A DNA stretch of 64,000 bases from the NCBI RefSeq assembly GCF_022836475.1, contig NZ_BQXH01000011.1:29176-93175 (forward strand). Direction: 5' to 3'. Source of the stretch: Ligilactobacillus pabuli (GTDB taxonomy: Bacteria > Bacillota > Bacilli > Lactobacillales > Lactobacillaceae). The notes under the pieces were generated by a model. It did not search any database, was not told where the DNA came from, and saw only the letters and a program-made list of their open reading frames with translations. How positions within the stretch are numbered: position 1 is the stretch's first letter; each line of letters begins with the position of its first letter. Shown here in pieces: positions 34,256 to 41,561 of this stretch. Both the position numbers and the translations under genes were made by a program.

Positions 34256-35164
34256 ATGAATAAAGTAACAGTTGTTGGGAGTATTAACCTAGATACCAAC
34301 CTGAGAGTTAAACGGATGGTGAAGCCTGGTGAAACAATTCACGCGAAAGAACATTATTCAGCTGGCGGTGGCAAGGGTGCTAACCAAGCTGTTGCTGCAG
34401 CACGTGCTGGAGCACAAACAACCTTTATCGGTGCCGTTGGTAACGATGCGCCAGGTAAGCAGATGCTGGAACTGCTTGAAAATGAAGGCATTGACTTGAC
34501 TGGGATCGCAACTTTGGCCAATGAATCAACTGGACAAGCATTTATTACAGTTGATGATGAAGGTGAAAATGCGATCACAATTTATGCGGGTGCTAACTTT
34601 GGCTTTGGTCCAGCCGAAATCGAAGCCAAAAGCGACCTGATCACTGGTAGTGACTTTGTGATCGCCCAGTTTGAAACCCCAATTCCAGCAACAACTAAGG
34701 CTTTTGAAATTGCTCAAGCCGCTGGAGTTAAAACTATTTTGAACCCAGCACCAGGTGAAGACCAGATCTCAGCCGATTTATTAAAGGTGACTGATATGAT
34801 CACTCCTAACGAAACTGAAGCTGAAACGATCACAGGAATTCGTGTCGTTGACGAAGCTTCTGCCAAACAAGCAGCGGATCGCCTGCATGAAATGGGTGTC
34901 GCTGTCGTGATCATTACGATTGGTGCTAAGGGTGCCTTTTATGACTATGATGGTACTAGTGAGTTAGTCCCAGCCTTTAAAGTTAAAGCTGTTGACACAA
35001 CTGCTGCAGGTGACACATTTATTGGCGCAATGAGCAGCGTTTTGAAACCAGACTTTACTAATTTGAAAGATGCAATCTTATTTGGTAATAAGGCTTCATC
35101 AATGACAGTTCAACGTTATGGTGCTCAACCATCAATTCCTTACAAAAAAGAGATCCAACTTTAG
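34256..35164 (+). CDS. rbsK: Ribokinase
   Basis: This 302-residue PfkB-family kinase phosphorylates ribose to ribose-5-phosphate. GSINLDTNLRVKRMVKPGET, the GGGKGANQAVAAARAG motif, TPNETEAETITG and the C-terminal DTTAAGDTFIGAM (catalytic Asp in AAGD) are present. The frame is open back to 33986 inside rbsR, but ATG 34256 with the SD GGTGGGGA is the start. It is the first gene of rbsKDU. Confidence 0.96.
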   Translation: MNKVTVVGSINLDTNLRVKRMVKPGETIHAKEHYSAGGGKGANQAVAAARAGAQTTFIGAVGNDAPGKQMLELLENEGIDLTGIATLANESTGQAFITVDDEGENAITIYAGANFGFGPAEIEAKSDLITGSDFVIAQFETPIPATTKAFEIAQAAGVKTILNPAPGEDQISADLLKVTDMITPNETEAETITGIRVVDEASAKQAADRLHEMGVAVVIITIGAKGAFYDYDGTSELVPAFKVKAVDTTAAGDTFIGAMSSVLKPDFTNLKDAILFGNKASSMTVQRYGAQPSIPYKKEIQL

Positions 35165-35233
35165 CCTAAGAATAGGACAGAACAGATATATTAAAGTAAT
35201 TAGTGTTTTGAATAGCGGAAGGAAGCAAAATTC

Positions 35234-35629
35234 ATGAAAAAGACAGCAGTTATCAATTCCAATCTTTCACGGGTAATTTCACAAATGGGACATTTTGACA
35301 AATTAGCAATTGGGGACGCGGGGACACCGGTTCCTGCTGGCACAGAAAAAATTGATTTAGCAGTGACTCGCGGAATTCCAGCCTTTATGGACGTTTTGAA
35401 CAACGTGCTGGAAGAATTGGAAATTCAAAAAATCTATTTAGCTGAAGAAATTAAAACTGAAAACCCAGCAATGCTCAAGCAGATCCAAGAACGTTTGCCA
35501 GAAACACCAATTGAATTCATTACTCATGAGGAATTAAAGGCTGATTTAAAGGATTGTAAGGCATTTGTGCGGACAGGAGAAATGACGCCATTTGCTAACA
35601 TCATGCTGGAAAGCAATGTTGTCTTTTAA
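35234..35629 (+). CDS. rbsD: D-ribose pyranase
   Basis: This 131-residue mutarotase interconverts pyranose and furanose forms of ribose so that ribokinase can act. The catalytic His region [26 protein letters not shown] and the C-terminal [23 protein letters not shown] with the conserved ANI are typical. SD GGAAGGAAG. It lies between rbsK and the transporter in the operon. Confidence 0.96.
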   Translation: MKKTAVINSNLSRVISQMGHFDKLAIGDAGTPVPAGTEKIDLAVTRGIPAFMDVLNNVLEELEIQKIYLAEEIKTENPAMLKQIQERLPETPIEFITHEELKADLKDCKAFVRTGEMTPFANIMLESNVVF

Positions 35630-35752
35630 GTAACAAGCAGTTAGTAGTACAACTCGTCTGATTTGGAGAGGTCAGGCAGAGCTGATTGATTAGAGAGAAT
35701 TAACAATAGAGAAAAAGAGAAAAGTTAGTTGTTTTGATTAGGAGGATAAATC

Positions 35753-36640
35753 ATGAACGTAGTTGCGCTTTTGATCGGTTTGGGACCCTTATTAGGCTGG
35801 GGCTTATTTCCAACAGTTGCTTCGAAAATTGGGGGCAAACCTTCGCACCAAATTTTAGGAGCGACGATCGGAACCTTCATTTTCGCCGTAATTTTCGCTG
35901 TGACACAAGGGTTAGCGATTCCCCATGGTTCAGCATTAGTCTTATCATTGATTTCTGGAATCGGTTGGGCCGTTGCACAAATCATCACCTTTAAATCTTT
36001 TAGCTTAATTGGTTCGTCACGGGCGATGCCAATCACCACAGCCTTCCAGTTGTTGGGTGCATCATTATGGGGTGCCTTTTATTTGGGTAACTGGTCTGGT
36101 GCTAACAGTAAGCTGATTGGGATTATTGCTTTACTGGTGATCATTGTTGGCGCATATATGACGGTTTGGAGTGAAAATAAGACCTCCGAGAAGACTGGTT
36201 ATTTGAAAAAGGCAGTTTTGTTGTTAGCGGTTGGTGAAATCGGCTACTGGACATACTCTGCCGCACCGCAAGCAGCAGGTTTGGACGGGATGCATGCTTT
36301 CTTACCGCAATCCATTGGAATGTTAATTGTCGGGATCGTGTATGGTATTATCCAAGGCTTGTCACGTGGAGATGAAAAACCATTAACGGATGTAGTTTCC
36401 TATAAACAAATTATTGCTGGCTTCTTCTTCGCCTTCGGGGCCTTAACCTATTTGATTTCAGCGCAACCAGATATGAACGGCTTGGCAACAGGCTTTGTTC
36501 TCTCACAAACTTCCGTAGTTTTAGCAACTTTGACCGGAATTTGGGTTTTGGGTCAAAAGAAGACCAAAAAGGAAATGACGATCACAATTATTGGCTTGGT
36601 CATTATTGTGATTGCGGCAGCAGTGACTGAGTTTATCTAA
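35753..36640 (+). CDS. rbsU: Ribose/glucose uptake protein (GRP family, RbsU/GlcU)
   Basis: This 295-residue transporter has ten helices in two five-helix repeats of the drug/metabolite superfamily. GLGPLLGWGLFPTVASKIGG and KSFSLIGSSRAMPITTAFQLLGASLWGAF match the GRP family. The rbsK-rbsD neighbours point to ribose, with no RbsABC genes in the window. SD TAGGAGGA. The structured repeat copy F begins immediately after the stop codon. Confidence 0.93.
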   Translation: MNVVALLIGLGPLLGWGLFPTVASKIGGKPSHQILGATIGTFIFAVIFAVTQGLAIPHGSALVLSLISGIGWAVAQIITFKSFSLIGSSRAMPITTAFQLLGASLWGAFYLGNWSGANSKLIGIIALLVIIVGAYMTVWSENKTSEKTGYLKKAVLLLAVGEIGYWTYSAAPQAAGLDGMHAFLPQSIGMLIVGIVYGIIQGLSRGDEKPLTDVVSYKQIIAGFFFAFGALTYLISAQPDMNGLATGFVLSQTSVVLATLTGIWVLGQKKTKKEMTITIIGLVIIVIAAAVTEFI

Positions 36641-36760
36641 AACAGAGCGGAGAGAAACGGGAGAAAGCGAGCATTATCGTGACCCAGCCTTTAATGCGTT
36701 TTAGGCATTGAAGGTCGGGTTGTGATAAGCGGAACTTTCTGTTTCACGTAGCTCGACTAA
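36641..36760 (+). repeat. Structured intergenic repeat, copy F
   Basis: Starts AACAGAGCGGAG right after the rbsU stop. GAAAC pairs with GTTTC, AGAAAG with CTTTCT, the inner hairpin is GACCCAGCCTTTAATGC / GCATTGAAGG.CGGGTT, and the tail is GTAGCTCGACTAA. One of the cleanest copies. Confidence 0.92.
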
Positions 36761-36777
36761 TAAACACAAGACTTAAT

Positions 36778-36826
36778 AGAAGCCTGCAGTAGCGGAAGGC
36801 AACTTTCCGGTTACTGCAGGCTTTTT
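36778..36826 (+). terminator. Terminator after the rbs operon and repeat F
   Basis: AGCCTGCAGTAGCGGAA pairs with TTCCGGTTACTGCAGGCT, followed by TTTTT. Confidence 0.88.
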
Positions 36827-36918
36827 GATTAGACAAATAGAATTCTTGGAGAAACTACCCTAGTGTGCTTGAGTATGGTAGTTATTGTGGTTTTTGGAAA
36901 GAAATGAGCACTAACTAG

Positions 36919-36980
36919 AAAAAGAGTGCCAGTAACTGAGCTGCTTTAGAGCAGGAACAATTGTTGGCACTCTTTTTTTC
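36919..36980. terminator. Terminator of thiWM (minus strand)
   Basis: AAAAAGAGTGCCA pairs with TGGCACTCTTTTT around a branched loop (GCTGCTTTAGAGCAG). The A run provides the U tract on the minus strand. Confidence 0.85.
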
Positions 36981-36986
36981 TAGTTA

Positions 36987-37829
36987 CTATGGTAGTTCTG
37001 AAATCTGTGTGCTATTAGCCCAAGCGCGGTCCTGCCAAATTAATGATAATTGGTCTAAGGTTAGGTGTCGGAAAGTCGCTAGGCCACTGGTGCTTGTTTG
37101 TAGAGCTGCGGCTTGTTGACCACAGAGATTCAGGTAGCTGACCGCATTGAGAGTAGCGGTTAATGGCGCTTGACCATCGCCTAATACTGCAGCAATCAAT
37201 GCACCAACGATGTCGCCAGATCCAGTGAACCGGTCTAGCTCAGGGACGCCGTTGTGCAATAGAAGTCTTTGTTTGGCAGTGACCACTAAATCTGTGGCGC
37301 CAGTTGCTAAAAAGATTGTTTGCGGAAAATCTTGGGCTAATTTGGATAAACTATTAGCTAGCTCAGTGACTAAAGTTGTGGCTTGGTCTTGCGGATTGTT
37401 ATCCACACCTCGACCGTGACTGGGTAAACCAGCCAGAGTCCGCATTTCGGAAAAATTGCCTTTGACGACAGCACCGGCCGGTAGTGCTTCTAGTAATTGT
37501 TGAGCCAGTTCTGCCCGTAAAGTCGTGGCGCTGATGCCCACCACATCTAAGACGGTGGGTTTGTGAGTTCGTTTGGCATAAGTTGCCGCTTGCTGTAAAG
37601 CCTCCACTTGCTTAGCTGACAAATGACCTAAGTTGAGTAACACGGCATCCGTTTGAACAAAGACATCAGCAAATTCAACTGGGTAGTCTGCCATAAACGG
37701 CTTGGCACCAACATATAAGAGTGCATTAGCGACTGTTTCTAATGAAATATCGTTGGTGATGCAGTGAACTAACGGCGACTTTGCCAGTGGGAAAGCTGGT
37801 TTTAAGTTTATTTGAGAAATAAGACTCAC
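36987..37829 (-). CDS. thiM: Hydroxyethylthiazole kinase ThiM
   Basis: This kinase of about 280 residues phosphorylates hydroxyethylthiazole for thiamin salvage. SPLVHCITNDISLETVANALLYVGAKPFM, LNLGHLS, DVVGISATTLR, KGNFSEMRTLAG and GSGDIVGALIAAVLGDG (catalytic region) are present. GTG 37829 overlaps the thiW stop (GTGA), but the SD AAGGAG is immediately before it. An ATT three codons later has better spacing, so the exact start is open. It forms a TPP-riboswitch operon with thiW. Confidence 0.94.
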   Translation of the reverse strand: MSLISQINLKPAFPLAKSPLVHCITNDISLETVANALLYVGAKPFMADYPVEFADVFVQTDAVLLNLGHLSAKQVEALQQAATYAKRTHKPTVLDVVGISATTLRAELAQQLLEALPAGAVVKGNFSEMRTLAGLPSHGRGVDNNPQDQATTLVTELANSLSKLAQDFPQTIFLATGATDLVVTAKQRLLLHNGVPELDRFTGSGDIVGALIAAVLGDGQAPLTATLNAVSYLNLCGQQAAALQTSTSGLATFRHLTLDQLSLIWQDRAWANSTQISELP

Positions 37830-38368
37830 TCCTTCGCTAAGAATTCTGCTGACCAAAATAGTTTTTGGGCCTCAGTGAAAGGCTTGATTTTGGCTAATTT
37901 GAGTAAAATCAGGTAGGCAACCACAGAGCCAATCACAGCCGCCCCGAAAAAGCGCGGGGTGTAAAAGAAAAGGTACAAATCGTTGCTGGAGCCAGTAAAC
38001 CAGGCCATTACTGGGTAAGAAAGTAGGGAACCGATGATTCCGGTCCCGATAATTTCACCTAGCATCGCGTACCAGACCTTGTGGCCCCAACGATAAGATA
38101 GACCCGCCAGCAAAGCTCCGAAAACGGCACCAGTCAGTGCCAATGGTGGGATCCCCATTAATAACATCCGGATGATACCACACATGACGGCCATAATCGT
38201 GCCGTAAACGGGACCTAGTAAGAGGGCAGCAATCACGTTGATCACGCTAGACATGGGAGCCATTCCTTCGACTCGAAAAATTGGTGATAAGACCACATCG
38301 ATCGCAATCATTAGCGCGACGAGCGTGATTTTTTTGATGCGTGAATTTGTAGCTAACATAGAAAACAC
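37826..38368 (-). CDS. thiW: ECF transporter S component ThiW (thiazole)
   Basis: This 180-residue membrane protein has about five helices. The N-terminal KKITLVALMIAIDVVLSPIFRVEGMAPMSSVINVIAALLLGP is typical of ThiW, the S component proposed for hydroxyethylthiazole uptake. It needs a shared EcfAT module encoded elsewhere; the ECF genes at 61-64 kb have their own S component. It sits behind a TPP riboswitch and is coupled to thiM. Confidence 0.94.
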   Translation of the reverse strand: MFSMLATNSRIKKITLVALMIAIDVVLSPIFRVEGMAPMSSVINVIAALLLGPVYGTIMAVMCGIIRMLLMGIPPLALTGAVFGALLAGLSYRWGHKVWYAMLGEIIGTGIIGSLLSYPVMAWFTGSSNDLYLFFYTPRFFGAAVIGSVVAYLILLKLAKIKPFTEAQKLFWSAEFLAKE

Positions 38369-38421
38369 TCCTAAATAAAGTTTAAAAGTCTAACGGTTTT
38401 GCGCTAAAATTAAGTGAATAG

Positions 38422-38458
38422 AAAAAGAGCCTATCCGTTAGCGTTCAAACGAATAGAC
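38422..38458 (-). terminator. Riboswitch terminator of thiWM
   Basis: On the minus strand CTATTCGTT pairs with AACGGATAG around TGAACGCT, followed by GCTCTTTTT. Confidence 0.75.
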
Positions 38459-38478
38459 TTAACTGTCATGTTTTAATT

Positions 38479-38555
38479 GACGATCTATCCCTTCGCTGGC
38501 ATTATCCAGAGCAGGTTCATGGGTTTGTTCTCAGCTTTAATGGCACCCCATAGAC
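38479..38555 (-). promoter_or_regulatory. TPP riboswitch upstream of thiWM
   Basis: On the minus strand: ATGGGGTGCCATT, AAAGCTGAGAAC, CCCATGAACCTGCTCTGGATAATGCCAGCGAAGGGA. The terminator follows at 38422-38458. Confidence 0.95.
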
Positions 38556-38615
38556 TTTTTGTATTATGATACTTATTGTAGCGTGTTATTTTTGTTTTGA
38601 AAAGGAGAAAATATT

Positions 38616-39266
38616 TTGAAAAAATTAGGACCACTTTATTTAATCACTGACCATACTAACCTAACGGATGACCAATTTTTAGCAGTGATCGACACTGCTT
38701 GTCAGGCAGGAGTTGATATGGTGCAATTACGTGAAAAAGAAGGCAGCAGCCGAGAATTACTAGACTGGGCTAACCGAGTTAAGGAAATCACAGACAAGTA
38801 TGACTTGACATTATTGATCGATGATCGAATCGACATTGCCCAGGCGAGTGGAGCTGCTGGAGTCCACTTAGGTCAAAGTGATATTCCAGTCAAAATTGCC
38901 CGGCAAATCTTAGGCCCAGATGCCATTATTGGTGCGACTGCCAAAACCTTAGACCAAGCTGCGGTTGCAGCCAGTGAAGGGGCGGACTATTTAGGCTGTG
39001 GTGCAATTTTCCCAACTACGACTCATGTTAAGACTGTCCAAACCAGCGTGGCAACCTTTAAAGCTATCTGTGATTCAGTCACGATTCCTGTTTATACAAT
39101 CGGCGGAATGCGGCCAGAACGGGTCAACGCCGTGGCTAATACTGGGGCAGCAGGAGTTGCAGTGGTTTCTAATGTCATGCAGGCAACAGATCCAGCTGCT
39201 CAGGTACAACAATTCAAGCTGGCAATGCAAGAAAATCAGATTCCTGCCAAACAAATGAAAGATTGA
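38616..39266 (+). CDS. thiE: Thiamine-phosphate synthase ThiE
   Basis: This 216-residue TIM-barrel enzyme joins HMP-PP and thiazole phosphate. YLITDHTN, MVQLREKEGSSRELLDWA, LLIDDRIDIAQASGAAGVHLGQSDIP, IGATAKTLDQA, DYLGCGAIFPTTTHVKT and the phosphate-binding GGM and GVAVVSNVM are all conserved. TTG start with SD AAAGGAGAA. It diverges from the thiWM riboswitch, with only about 60 nt between, and shows no TPP element of its own. Confidence 0.97.
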   Translation: MKKLGPLYLITDHTNLTDDQFLAVIDTACQAGVDMVQLREKEGSSRELLDWANRVKEITDKYDLTLLIDDRIDIAQASGAAGVHLGQSDIPVKIARQILGPDAIIGATAKTLDQAAVAASEGADYLGCGAIFPTTTHVKTVQTSVATFKAICDSVTIPVYTIGGMRPERVNAVANTGAAGVAVVSNVMQATDPAAQVQQFKLAMQENQIPAKQMKD

Positions 39267-39371
39267 GCAAACTTTTAAAATTTTCTCAGCGTTGATTGAT
39301 GTAAAGTCCCACTGTTAGCATAAAACCGCATTATTATCGGTCAAATGACTTTGTGAGATTTGCTAAAAACG

Positions 39372-39401
39372 TGACGCACAAGAACTATGTTGTGTTATAC
39401 T
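39372..39401 (+). promoter_or_regulatory. Candidate jag promoter
   Basis: An extended -10 (TGTTATACT) ends at 39401, with GTGACG as a weak -35 about 18 nt upstream. It is the only good promoter in the 210-nt gap after thiE. Confidence 0.5.
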
Positions 39402-39477
39402 AAACTATGGTAACTATGCTCTCTTAGTAGTAGTTTTTTACGAATAAATAATTGTTAGGCGTCAGGAGGGAACACCA

Positions 39478-40284
39478 ACGAAATATGAAGGAAATTCAGT
39501 CGATGAGGCGCTTGCGACCGGCTTGGCTGATTTAAGTGTGACACGTGAACAAGTTGAGCTTCACGTGCTCTCACAAGGGAAAAAAGGGTTTTTGGGCATC
39601 GGCAAGCAGTTGGCAGAAGTTGAACTAACAGTCAAACCAGTTGAGCCAGAAGTAAAACAGCCAGCTCAACCAGTGAACCCCCAACCTGTAGCGGAGACTA
39701 CGGTTACACCAGCTCCACAGAAAGAACCAGTGCAACCAGCTGTTAAACCTGCAACGCACGCGCAAAAGTCAGTGGCTAAACCACAGGCCAAAGCTCGTCA
39801 GCGGGCAGCAGTTAAGGAACAGCAGGAAAAATCGTTTGAAGAAGTTTTAGTGGAACTCGGCAATTATTTGGCAGAAGTCACTAAAAATATGGGAATCAGT
39901 GCGACAATCAATGTGACACCTGAAAAACATACAGTTTATTATGACTTTGAAACTGATCATGAAGGACTGTTGATTGGAAAACGCGGTAAGACTCTGAACT
40001 CCTTACAGCTCTTAGCGCAGGACTTTTTAGACAAACGGGTCCGTCGGCGGGTTCGCGTGATTTTGGATGTCGCTGATTATCGGGAACGACGGGCTGAGAC
40101 TTTAACTCATTTGGCTCAAAAGACCGCCAGAGACGCGATTGCAGCGGGTAAACCGTTAGCGCTTGATCCAATGCCTGCGTTAGAACGCAAAGTAATCCAT
40201 AAGAGTTTAGCGGATAATCCGCACGTTGAAACACACTCCCGTGGCAGTGAACCACGTCGGACGGTTGTAGTCACCCCGATTTAA
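39478..40284 (+). CDS. khpB: RNA-binding protein Jag/KhpB, no canonical start codon
   Basis: This protein of about 269 residues has the three KhpB parts: the Jag-N domain (KYEGNSVDEALATGLADLSV to KKGFLGIGKQ), a Pro/Gln-rich linker (about 60-110), then a KH domain with GLLIGKRGKTLNSLQ and an R3H domain (ERKVIHKSLADN..HSRGSEPRR). It binds RNA and, with KhpA, affects cell division and elongation in Firmicutes. The first canonical start (TTG 39523) would cut off half of Jag-N. The frame is open upstream, and ACG at 39478 is 7 nt after AGGAGGG; no ATG, GTG or TTG is available. It is separated from yidC. Confidence 0.85.
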   Translation, partial: TKYEGNSVDEALATGLADLSVTREQVELHVLSQGKKGFLGIGKQLAEVELTVKPVEPEVKQPAQPVNPQPVAETTVTPAPQKEPVQPAVKPATHAQKSVAKPQAKARQRAAVKEQQEKSFEEVLVELGNYLAEVTKNMGISATINVTPEKHTVYYDFETDHEGLLIGKRGKTLNSLQLLAQDFLDKRVRRRVRVILDVADYRERRAETLTHLAQKTARDAIAAGKPLALDPMPALERKVIHKSLADNPHVETHSRGSEPRRTVVVTPI

Positions 40285-40345
40285 GGTTAGTTTGGGAGAA
40301 TTGGTTGATGTTAAAAAATTATGATTTTGAAAGAGGAGAATTCTC

Positions 40346-40810
40346 ATGAAAGAATATGAACCAGGACATCTTGAAAATGAACTTTGTTTCGCAATTTATT
40401 CTGCACAAAAATTTTACACAAAATTTTATTCGGAGTCTTTACGAGACTTTAGTTTGACCTACCCCCAATACTTGACCCTCTTAGTTTTATGGGAAGAAAA
40501 ACGACCACTGATGATTAAAGAAATCGGCTCTCGGTTGAAACTTGATACCGGAACTTTGACACCATTGTTGAAACGGATGGAAAAAGATGGCTGGTTGACC
40601 CGGACACACGTGCCAGAAGATGGGCGTAAGGTTTACATCGAACTGACTAAAAAAGGTGTTGAGAGTGAAGCTGTGATTAAGAACCAGGTTAAAACATGTC
40701 TAGATACGATCGACATGAGCTATCCTGAATACGAAAACAGTGTACAAACTGTGAAGTCGATTGGTAAAAAAATTCAAGAGGTTGACGAGACCTTGGCAGA
40801 TAAACGTTAA
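40346..40810 (+). CDS. MarR-family regulator, OhrR-like
   Basis: This 154-residue winged-helix repressor has LENELCFAIYSAQKFYTKFY near the N-terminus with a Cys at residue 14, corresponding to the peroxide-sensing Cys of OhrR. PQYLTLLVLWE, DTGTLTPLLKRMEKDGWLTR and PEDGRKVYIELTKKG form the DNA-binding part. No ohr hydroperoxide reductase is adjacent; the next gene is a VOC protein. SD AGAGGAG. Organic peroxide sensing is therefore likely but not proven. Confidence 0.88.
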   Translation: MKEYEPGHLENELCFAIYSAQKFYTKFYSESLRDFSLTYPQYLTLLVLWEEKRPLMIKEIGSRLKLDTGTLTPLLKRMEKDGWLTRTHVPEDGRKVYIELTKKGVESEAVIKNQVKTCLDTIDMSYPEYENSVQTVKSIGKKIQEVDETLADKR

Positions 40811-40818
40811 TCAAACTA

Positions 40819-40856
40819 TGAAACAGGTGCTCGCACAAACGAGGCCTGTTTTTTAT
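40819..40856 (+). terminator. Terminator after the MarR gene
   Basis: AAACAGGTGCTCG pairs with CGAGGCCTGTTT, followed by TTT. Confidence 0.75.
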
Positions 40857-40914
40857 TCACAGGGGAATCAAAGGAGTTGCTTTAAGCAGTTCGGATCAGA
40901 AAGGTGTGAAAAAG

Positions 40915-41295
40915 ATGTTATTTAACCAAGTTGATCACCTGGCAATTATTTGTCATGATGAACAAGCAGCGTTGCATTTTTATGTAGACCAGTTGGGCTT
41001 TACTGTCAAAACTCGTGATGCTCGTCCAGAGAAAGGGGATATCCTCTTTCATTTGGCAAGTTCAGCGTTAATCATTGAGCTATTTATCAAACCAACAGCA
41101 CCGCAGCGAGTTTCAAATCCCGAGGCTTTGGGGTTGCGGCACCTGTCGTTTAAGGTGGCAAATGTTAAACAAGCAGTTGCGGACTTAGCTGCCCGCGGAA
41201 TCGAGTGTGAACCGATTCGCCGTGATACATTTACTAACGAACGGATGACCTTTTTCCATGATCCAGATGGATTACCACTAGAAATTCACGAGTAG
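40915..41295 (+). CDS. VOC-family protein (glyoxalase-like)
   Basis: This 126-residue protein has the glyoxalase/bleomycin-resistance fold. QVDHLAIICHDEQAALHFYVDQLGF supplies a metal-ligand His, ALIIELFI a Glu, LGLRHLSFKV a second His, and DPDGLPLEIHE the final Glu, so all four ligands are present. This is the YaeR/GloA2 type. GTG 40906 is possible, but ATG 40915 is better spaced from AAAGGTG. The function may be detoxification; the substrate is unknown. Confidence 0.85.
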   Translation: MLFNQVDHLAIICHDEQAALHFYVDQLGFTVKTRDARPEKGDILFHLASSALIIELFIKPTAPQRVSNPEALGLRHLSFKVANVKQAVADLAARGIECEPIRRDTFTNERMTFFHDPDGLPLEIHE

Positions 41296-41303
41296 TTACT
41301 GTT

Positions 41304-41462
41304 CTGTAGACGTAAGTTTGGAAAAGTAATGTGTACAGCGAGAACTGTAGACGTAAGTTCGGAAAAGTAATGTGTACAGCAGCTCCTGTAGACGTAAGTA
41401 TGAGAAAGTAACGTGTACATCATATCAAATTTGCGTACCCAGGTCTCCCAAAGGATGGTCCA
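41304..41462. repeat. 41-bp hairpin array, locus 2
   Basis: CTGTAG occurs at 41304, 41345 and 41386, again at 41-bp spacing, and each unit ends GTGTACAG or GTGTACAT. Just after the array, 41431-41462 read on the minus strand resembles the TGGACCA-type unit of locus 3 (CTGGACCATCC, TTTGGGAGACC). The same two unit types therefore occur together. Confidence 0.85.
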
Positions 41463-41465
41463 GAA

Positions 41466-41516
41466 AAAATAGCACCCTGCAAGTTGTCATTCACTAACTT
41501 ACTGGGTGCTATTTAT
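41466..41516. terminator. Bidirectional terminator between VOC gene and sigma-54 activator
   Basis: AAATAGCACCCTGCAAGTT pairs with AACTTACTGGGTGCTATTT, with one mismatch. Confidence 0.85.
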
Positions 41517-41524
41517 TTGGAAGT

Positions 41525-41561
41525 TGGTGCTCATCTTCTAACCGTTTCATGTCGCTCTGTT
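41525..41561 (-). repeat. Structured repeat fragment (copy L, head half)
   Basis: On the minus strand, AACAGAGCGACATGAAACGGTT then AGAAGATGAGCACCA follow the activator stop directly. Only the 5' half of the element is present. Confidence 0.7.

Noticed and set aside
39523..40284. TTG 39523 as the jag start
   Set aside because: It removes half of the conserved Jag-N domain and has no SD, whereas AGGAGGG lies upstream of the longer frame.
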